From Candidatus Poseidoniales archaeon (lineage in GTDB: Archaea; Thermoplasmatota; Poseidoniia; Poseidoniales; Poseidoniaceae), in assembly GCA_012959845.1 (NCBI GenBank), contig DUCL01000255.1, positions 1 to 9,803 on the forward strand: a stretch of DNA of 9,803 nucleotides. Reading direction: 5' to 3'. The notes beneath the pieces were generated by a model that had not been told where the DNA came from, searched no databases, and was given only the letters and a program-made list of their open reading frames with translations. A program made the position numbers and the translations under genes. Positions 5,082 to 9,803 of the stretch are shown piece by piece (within the stretch, counting starts at the first letter, position 1; every line of letters begins with the position of its first letter).

Positions 5082-6500
5082 TCAAACAATAGATGCTGAA
5101 ACTATTTGTCCAGCCATCTCTCTCTTTTCCAGAGCCTTGATAGCAAGACCAACTTTGCTTGTGTGAATACTAATCAGTGTTTTTTGTTGCTCAAAGGAAA
5201 CATCGCCAATTTCTAATTCCTTACAATTTAATGCTTTGATAAACCAATTTGAAATAGTTCTTGAAGAACCTGCAACACTTTGAGGAATATCCAAAGACAA
5301 TGTTACGAATCCAAACACATTTGCAGTCTCACCATAATCATCTTGCTTTTTGACAGGATCTCTGTCCATACCTTCAGGAAGTTCAGGTGCTTCTGACTCA
5401 ATAATATTAAGCCCGTATGTAGCGATAATTTTGTTCAGTTGTGCTGAATCATCTCTTGAAACAAGACTCCATGCTTCTCCCTTTCTTCCGATTCTACCTG
5501 TTCTACCAATTCTATGGATAAATGAATCCGTATCATTAGGAATATCATAATTGATAACCATTGTAATGCCATCAACATCTATTCCACGTGATGCAACATC
5601 TGTTGCGATGATTGTATTGTACTGACCTTCTTTGAATTTACCCAATACCTTCTCCCTTTGGTTTTGGTTCAAGTCACCATGTAATCCAGCAACATCAAAT
5701 CCATGTTTGGAAAGTCGTTGAACAGCCAAATCGACCATCCTTTTTGTATTACAAAAAATAATTGTTTGACCATCATCCCCTGTTTGAGCAAGAAGACGTC
5801 CTGTAACCCACAACTTATTGGCACGACCAATTTGAACCATATACATGTCAATAGGAGGAATGTCTAATTCCTCAACATTGGTTAGAACAAACTCTGGTTC
5901 ATTCATGAACTCATTAGCAGCATCAATAATTTCCTGCGGAAATGTTGCTGAAAATAATAGAGTTTGTTGGCGAGAAGTCATTTTTTCTATAACCCACATA
6001 ATATCTGGGAAGAATCCCATGTCTAGCATTCTATCTGCTTCATCGAGACAAAACATAGTTGGATTTGCTAAATCAATATGTCCTCTTTCGGTCATATCCA
6101 TTACTCTACCTGGTGTTCCGACGATAATGTCTACACCATTTTGCAGGGTTCTAGCCTGCTTTTCTAAGTCAGTTCCACCATAAACTGTGAGAATTGTAAG
6201 ACCAGACTCCCCTTGTAGAGTGTCAATTTCCTCTGCTACTTGGTTGGCTAATTCTCTTGTTGGAGTTAATATTAGAGCCTGCAATTTTCCGCTTGCAGTA
6301 CACTTGGTAATGATTGGTAGGCCAAAGGCTGCAGTTTTTCCTGAGCCGGTTCTTGCTTGACCAATAACATCTCTGCCACTAAGTGCTAAAGGAATTGTAT
6401 CCTTTTGAACAGGCGTTGAAAATTCCCATCCAAGTTTATCTATTCCAGTTAATACGCTCTGGGGTAAATCCCAATCGGTGAAGCGGGTGTTTGTGAACAT
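5082..6500 (-). CDS. DEAD-box RNA helicase with DbpA-like C-terminal RNA-binding domain
   Basis: ATP-dependent RNA helicase of 472 residues, cytosolic. All family motifs are present in order: Q motif with the upstream aromatic (F7; TPVQ 29-32), motif I ARTGSGKT (49-56), Ia PTRELA (80-85), GG (108-109), TPGR (129-132), II DEAD (153-156), III SAT (184-186), IV IIFCNT (247-252), V ATDVASRGID (299-308) and VI HRIGRTGR (329-336). Residues about 394-472 resemble the DbpA/CsdA RNA-binding domain (RRM-like fold; TISNWF..., ELEIGDVSFE, closing hydrophobic strands). Such domains direct bacterial DbpA to 23S rRNA and CsdA to structured RNA in the cold, so ribosome assembly or RNA remodelling is likely. 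A GGAG lies 8 nt before the ATG inside a predicted leader hairpin. It is 63 bp downstream of a small same-strand gene. The helicase call is certain; the tail assignment is moderate. Confidence 0.96.
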   Translation of the reverse strand: MFTNTRFTDWDLPQSVLTGIDKLGWEFSTPVQKDTIPLALSGRDVIGQARTGSGKTAAFGLPIITKCTASGKLQALILTPTRELANQVAEEIDTLQGESGLTILTVYGGTDLEKQARTLQNGVDIIVGTPGRVMDMTERGHIDLANPTMFCLDEADRMLDMGFFPDIMWVIEKMTSRQQTLLFSATFPQEIIDAANEFMNEPEFVLTNVEELDIPPIDMYMVQIGRANKLWVTGRLLAQTGDDGQTIIFCNTKRMVDLAVQRLSKHGFDVAGLHGDLNQNQREKVLGKFKEGQYNTIIATDVASRGIDVDGITMVINYDIPNDTDSFIHRIGRTGRIGRKGEAWSLVSRDDSAQLNKIIATYGLNIIESEAPELPEGMDRDPVKKQDDYGETANVFGFVTLSLDIPQSVAGSSRTISNWFIKALNCKELEIGDVSFEQQKTLISIHTSKVGLAIKALEKREMAGQIVSASIV

Positions 6501-6507
6501 TCTATTG

Positions 6508-6544
6508 ACTCCGTTTATTTTGGGTTGGACCCTCTATACGGAGT
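6508..6544 (-). promoter_or_regulatory. Leader hairpin covering the helicase ribosome site
   Basis: ACTCCGT (6508-6514) and ACGGAGT (6538-6544) are perfect 7-bp inverses enclosing an inner hairpin GGGT-TGG-ACCC. In the minus-strand transcript the 3' arm ACGGAGT contains GGAG, the only Shine-Dalgarno candidate, 8 nt before the helicase ATG at 6500. Folding would hide it. This could be a temperature- or helicase-responsive switch; that role is inferred. Confidence 0.45.
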
Positions 6545-6563
6545 GAGAGTCCTCGGCACTAAA

Positions 6564-6779
6564 TCAGTAATTATCCGCTTCTGCGATTTCTCTTTGCAAA
6601 TCGCCCATCCAATATTTTAGAGCATTTGCTCTATTCATTGGGCGGCGTGTTTGGCGGACATGCTCGAGAATGTATTGTCGGAATTTCAAAGACTTGTTTC
6701 GGTTAATTCCCTTAGGAGTCATACCATCCCATAGTCGGTCAAATTGCTCTTCCTTGTCGTTGAACGGAGAATCACTCAT
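6564..6779 (-). CDS. Small basic helical protein, unknown function (71 aa)
   Basis: Not recognised. The start at 6779 is set by a GAGGTG ribosome site 7 nt upstream; a much longer open frame reaches 7016 but would overlap the HEAT gene and has low-complexity, unlikely sequence. The protein has an acidic head (residues 3-18), a strongly basic middle (23-55, with NRNKSLKFRQYILEHVRQTRR) and a helical end. The Arg/Lys-rich amphipathic middle could bind RNA or DNA. It lies 109 bp after the HEAT-protein gene and 63 bp before the helicase gene on the same strand, so it is likely co-transcribed with the helicase. It was kept as real because of the good ribosome site, its own TATA-like box and a plausible soluble composition. 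Confidence 0.72.
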   Translation of the reverse strand: MSDSPFNDKEEQFDRLWDGMTPKGINRNKSLKFRQYILEHVRQTRRPMNRANALKYWMGDLQREIAEADNY

Positions 6780-6786
6780 GATAACA

Positions 6787-6792
6787 CACCTC
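6787..6792 (-). promoter_or_regulatory. Ribosome binding site of the 71-aa protein
   Basis: GAGGTG on the minus strand ends 7 nt before the ATG at 6779 and matches the archaeal anti-Shine-Dalgarno sequence. It decides this start over the longer open frame. Confidence 0.7.
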
Positions 6793-6836
6793 TTTAGCGT
6801 TCGGGCCACCAACCGCCCCCTCTTAACGGTGTCGGA

Positions 6837-6845
6837 TTTATTATA
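6837..6845 (-). promoter_or_regulatory. TATA-like box for the 71-aa protein / helicase unit
   Basis: TATAATAAA on the minus strand would place a transcription start near 6816, giving a leader of about 37 nt that includes the GAGGTG site. It lies in the spacer after the HEAT gene stop, so this pair could be expressed apart from the HEAT gene. Confidence 0.45.
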
Positions 6846-6888
6846 GGAGGAAAAGCAGACACTGTGAGCAAAATCGCCAATTAATTGC

Positions 6889-8283
6889 TTAGAAATCGGA
6901 CTCATCTTCAGAATCAAAATCAGGCGCAATGTCATCATCATAACCATAAATTTCATCTTGCGAGTATGCTCGGTATGCGTTCTTTCTTTCGGCTTCCTTT
7001 TTCTTGATCTGTTCATTCATTTGAACCATTTTCTGAACTCTTTCAGTGTCGGTTAAAAGATGATCTGGTTTCTCGCTAATATCTTCACTAGTTGGCTTCT
7101 TATCTGATGCGAGTGGTGCCAAGCCAATTTGTTTGCCTTGAGATTCTGCTATTTCACGATCTAATTGTGGCACTGGTAATGAAGCCGCAAGGAAACGATT
7201 CTTTTGAGCCTCCGTACCTTCAAGTTCCACATCGAAAACCATCTCTTTCAAACTCTTTATCAACTGACTATCTGTTTCACTGCGGAGTAATTCTTCCGCA
7301 GTTACGCGCAATACATCTTCGCTCAACAAACGTGGTAGTAAGTTAATACAAGCCTTACGCACTTGCAAGTCTTTACTTCTGGTTCCAGACAACACAATAT
7401 CTTGAGCTCTACCATTATCCTTGTCTATATTTTGAATTGCTTTGATTGCTGAAATACGGACTATTGGGTCTACATCTACTATTGCTCGCTCTGCAAATAA
7501 TGTGGCAACTCTAGGTTCACGATTTGCCAATGTTGGTAATGTCTTTGCGGCGATTCTGCGAACTTCATCGCTTTCATCATTGAGGGCCCAGGATACCAAA
7601 TCCCAAGCGGTTGAACCGCCTTTCCTCAATACCTTGCGCAGCAATTTTGCGGCCTTTATTCTATATTTAACCTCAGTTTCAAGCATTAAACTGTCAATAT
7701 GGCGGCAGACAACTTCTGGCCAAGTTTCTGATAGACCATTTAGTGCCTTCCAAGCATTATTTTGACGGAATTCTACCGATGAACGCAACTCATTTACTAG
7801 GATTGTTTCTACTGCTGAAGGGAAGACTGGGGCTGAAATTGCGAGGGCTTTACTCGCAGCCTCACTCACACTTTCATCTTCATCGTCGAGAAGTACGCTC
7901 AGCCAATCAAACATTTCATCCGATTTCTGAATCGCAACTTCTGGCAGTGCTTGTAATGCCGCAATTCTAATTGCTGGGTTTTCACTCTGCAATGAAGATA
8001 GCAGCACTTTGTGTGCTTCTTTTGAAGCAAATCCTTTCAGCCGTTGCAATGCCCTAACGCCGTCGACTTGAGTTAACTGATAATCACCCTCGGTCCAAAC
8101 GGACTTTGCTGATTCAATTTCTCCTTTTGCCAGAGGAATAATATCCTGCTTGCGCAAACCCTGCCATGGACCTGTTTCGCTTTTTGTGACCGCTTTGGTC
8201 TTGCGTTTTTTCTTGTTTCCTACATTGATAGGCAATCCCGTTCTCGGGTCCCTTGCGATGTAATCACGAGACAAATTCAACAC
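6889..8283 (-). CDS. HEAT-repeat protein with acidic C-terminal tail
   Basis: The 464-residue protein has paired-helix HEAT-like repeats over about residues 75-350, with recurring 'D....VR..A...L..L' units (for example ENPAIRIAALQALPEVA, DESDEVRRIAAKTLPTL, VDPIVRISAIKAIQNI, DLQVRKACINLLPRLL). Such solenoids are protein or nucleic-acid scaffolds. A basic patch KKKRKTK lies at 24-30, a charged coiled-coil-like stretch at about 410-438, and a very acidic tail (DDD...DFDSEDESDF) at 442-464. No catalytic motif and no signal peptide or membrane helix is seen, so it is probably cytosolic. The start is GTG at 8283: no in-frame ATG precedes the first repeat, and the frame closes at a TAG at 8320-8322. 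The exact role is unknown; same-strand neighbours are a small basic protein and an RNA helicase. Confidence 0.85.
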   Translation of the reverse strand: MLNLSRDYIARDPRTGLPINVGNKKKRKTKAVTKSETGPWQGLRKQDIIPLAKGEIESAKSVWTEGDYQLTQVDGVRALQRLKGFASKEAHKVLLSSLQSENPAIRIAALQALPEVAIQKSDEMFDWLSVLLDDEDESVSEAASKALAISAPVFPSAVETILVNELRSSVEFRQNNAWKALNGLSETWPEVVCRHIDSLMLETEVKYRIKAAKLLRKVLRKGGSTAWDLVSWALNDESDEVRRIAAKTLPTLANREPRVATLFAERAIVDVDPIVRISAIKAIQNIDKDNGRAQDIVLSGTRSKDLQVRKACINLLPRLLSEDVLRVTAEELLRSETDSQLIKSLKEMVFDVELEGTEAQKNRFLAASLPVPQLDREIAESQGKQIGLAPLASDKKPTSEDISEKPDHLLTDTERVQKMVQMNEQIKKKEAERKNAYRAYSQDEIYGYDDDIAPDFDSEDESDF

Positions 8284-8306
8284 CCCTAATACGCCCGCAT
8301 TAACAA

Positions 8307-8365
8307 CATAGGCTTGAACCTATGGCAATAATGCCCTCATATCATTTAACATGATATTGTGCAAT
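8307..8365. promoter_or_regulatory. Cluster of short inverted repeats in divergent spacer
   Basis: Four small dyads lie in 59 bp between the divergent HEAT and Kelch genes: CATAGG/CCTATG (8307-8324), GGCA/TGCC (8324-8335), ATATCAT/ATGATAT around TTAAC (8339-8357) and ATTG-TG-CAAT (8356-8365). They fall in the expected leader and promoter of the HEAT gene. They may be operators or leader hairpins. Confidence 0.35.
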
Positions 8366-8413
8366 CAACCACCTATTAAGTCTATGACAATAGTGCAAAT
8401 CGATTCAAACATC

Positions 8414-8442
8414 AATCAACAAATTAATTGAAGCAGTTGATT
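8414..8442 (+). promoter_or_regulatory. Kelch gene promoter flanked by an inverted heptamer
   Basis: AAATTAATT (8421-8429) is centred about 30 bp before the ATG at 8455 and is the best TATA candidate; no Shine-Dalgarno site precedes the ATG, which suggests a leaderless or short-leader mRNA. It sits between AATCAAC (8414-8420) and its inverse GTTGATT (8436-8442). A further AATCAAC is at 8363-8369. Confidence 0.4.
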
Positions 8443-8454
8443 ACCCCCTAGACC

Positions 8455-9803
8455 ATGGATGGCAGGTCACGAGGTGAAAACGGAATCGTTTTGATGCTGC
8501 TATTTATTTTGTTGACCTCTTCATGGTCGGCTATGATTGGAGCAGATGATACCACATTTTCTGCTTCTGAAACAGTTCAATATATCTCTCACTCGAATAA
8601 CGATTTCAATACCAGTAATGGATTCCTTCATGAGAATACTTCCGTGATAAATGTGACTGGTGAAGCAAAATTAAACCGCCCTGCAATTCAATGGGGTCCA
8701 ACAAATGCAAACGGATTGATGTTCACACGCACAGGTGCGTGTACTACCTATCTAGAACAAACTAACGAAATATGGTTAATGGGTGGAAGAATTGACCCGA
8801 ATCCAAATGTAAATAATGATGAGGGCCCAACCGATGCGGTAGAAATATTTGATGTTGCAACAGGAACTTGGAGTTTTTCCAGTTCAATGCTCAATGAAAC
8901 ACAGCAATATGCAGGCTGTGCCCAAATTGACGGCAAATTATACCTCGCAGGCGACTATCATCCCACTGCTAGTCCGGAAATTAGGTCGCAGGGATTCCTA
9001 CAGAGTTACGACTTGAATACTAGTAATTGGACGATGAAGACACCAATGCCATCTAACAAAAAGGTTGGACTGGCCGGCGTAGATGCGCTTGATGGCTATC
9101 TCTATGTTGCAGGTGGAGTCAATAGACAGAACCGTCAGGATATTACAGACAGATTATTGCGTTACGATCCTGTTATTGATAACTGGACTGAATTAGCGAG
9201 CATGAATTACAAAAGACATTCTTTTACATTGACAGCATTCCATGGTAAATTATATGCTCTTGGTGGGGTGTCTAAAGAGATCAACCCACTAACCAATTTC
9301 ACAGATATTATCGATTCAAATAGAACTGAGGTTTACGACCCTGCTACAGATACCTGGACTAATTTAAGTGACCTCCCGATTTCACTCGCAGCACATGATG
9401 CAACTGTATTTAATGATGAAATTGTGATTATTGGTGGCTATAAAGACAATACTTGGAATGGTGTTGCGAGCAAGAGCATATTTGGCTATCATCCATTAGA
9501 CCAAACTTGGAGATTGCTACATACACTACCTATCGGAATATTTGATTCAACAATAGCTGCTGGAGACGGTGTAATCATGTATGCAACCGGAGATACATCC
9601 ATTACTAGATTCTCATCTTGGAATGCCTTTTATCTTGGAGATACTGAATATTTTGAGAATCCACCCGAGCATGAGGGTTGGATAACCTCTCTTCCCGTTG
9701 ACTTGAGATATTCATCACAAGGTTCTGCCACTCCAATGTGGATGACGCTTGATGGTACTACTCCTTATGGAACTGACTTACAAATGCAATACAAATCCGG
9801 TTC
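8455..9803 (+). CDS. Secreted Kelch-repeat protein, N-terminal part (runs off right edge)
   Basis: The frame is open from ATG 8455 to the window end: 449 codons, so the C-terminus is missing. Residues 1-30 are a signal peptide (Arg near the start, hydrophobic core 11-22, Ala at about 30). Kelch beta-propeller blades are visible by their Gly-Gly and later 'YD...W' pairs: LMGGR...FDVATGTW (108-139), LAGD...YDLNTSNW (164-192), VAGG...YDPVIDNW (218-244), LGG...YDPATDTW (269-301), IGG...YHPLDQTW (326-352) and a weak sixth (about 373-395). From about 405 a new beta-rich domain begins (LPVDLRYS, GTDLQMQYKSG). C96 and C155 could form a disulfide. Kelch propellers bind proteins or sugars; outside the cell, adhesion or glycan binding is plausible. 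Start choice rests on the signal peptide. It is transcribed divergently from the HEAT gene. Confidence 0.9.
   Translation, partial: MDGRSRGENGIVLMLLFILLTSSWSAMIGADDTTFSASETVQYISHSNNDFNTSNGFLHENTSVINVTGEAKLNRPAIQWGPTNANGLMFTRTGACTTYLEQTNEIWLMGGRIDPNPNVNNDEGPTDAVEIFDVATGTWSFSSSMLNETQQYAGCAQIDGKLYLAGDYHPTASPEIRSQGFLQSYDLNTSNWTMKTPMPSNKKVGLAGVDALDGYLYVAGGVNRQNRQDITDRLLRYDPVIDNWTELASMNYKRHSFTLTAFHGKLYALGGVSKEINPLTNFTDIIDSNRTEVYDPATDTWTNLSDLPISLAAHDATVFNDEIVIIGGYKDNTWNGVASKSIFGYHPLDQTWRLLHTLPIGIFDSTIAAGDGVIMYATGDTSITRFSSWNAFYLGDTEYFENPPEHEGWITSLPVDLRYSSQGSATPMWMTLDGTTPYGTDLQMQYKSG

Noticed and set aside
6780..7016. Longer form of the 71-residue protein starting at 7016
   Set aside because: The extra 79 residues overlap the HEAT gene end in another frame, are low complexity, and a GAGGTG site sits right before the internal ATG at 6779.
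7092..7970. Three plus-strand frames opposite the HEAT gene
   Set aside because: They are antisense shadows of a gene with clear repeat structure.

Overview
The window looks archaeal and most resembles a Marine Group II euryarchaeon (Poseidoniales). This is an inference from several signs. There is an archaeosortase-family gene and a tRNA-His without an encoded CCA end. TATA-like boxes lie about 25 bp before start codons that lack a Shine-Dalgarno site, as in leaderless transcripts, while genes inside operons carry GAGGTG sites. Large secreted beta-rich proteins stand beside bacterial-looking metabolic genes (ribA, a DbpA-type helicase). DNA is AT-rich throughout. No insertion sequence, CRISPR array or phage gene was seen.

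Layout. Positions 1-1181 (minus) hold the N-terminal 393 residues of a secreted protein that runs off the left edge. A tRNA-His(GUG) sits at 1308-1380 (plus). A two-gene minus-strand operon follows: tusA-like sulfur carrier (2346-2059), then ribA (2062-1424). They overlap by ATGA, and the ribA ribosome site lies inside the end of tusA. Across a 73-bp divergent promoter region containing a perfect dyad, an archaeosortase-like membrane protein (2420-3544, plus) has the Cys/Arg/His triad of its family plus an extra two-helix and charged-tail extension. Two tandem paralogous membrane proteins follow (3613-4524 and 4573-5076). They were duplicated with their promoters at an exact 960-bp offset, and the second lacks the external domain of the first.

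Converging on them with only 5 bp between stop codons is a minus-strand group: a HEAT-repeat protein (8283-6889), a 71-residue basic protein (6779-6564) and a DEAD-box RNA helicase with a DbpA-like C-terminal domain (6500-5082). The helicase leader can fold into a hairpin that covers its likely ribosome site. A 171-bp spacer dense in short inverted repeats separates the HEAT gene from a divergently transcribed secreted Kelch-repeat protein (8455 to the right edge, plus, incomplete).

How the parts may work together. TusA and RibA are translationally coupled, but why sulfur carrier and riboflavin synthesis should be paired is unclear. The archaeosortase and the two membrane proteins form a same-strand envelope cluster. 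The two incomplete secreted proteins could be sorting substrates, but their C-termini lie outside the window, so this is untested. The HEAT protein, small basic protein and helicase look like an RNA-related group.
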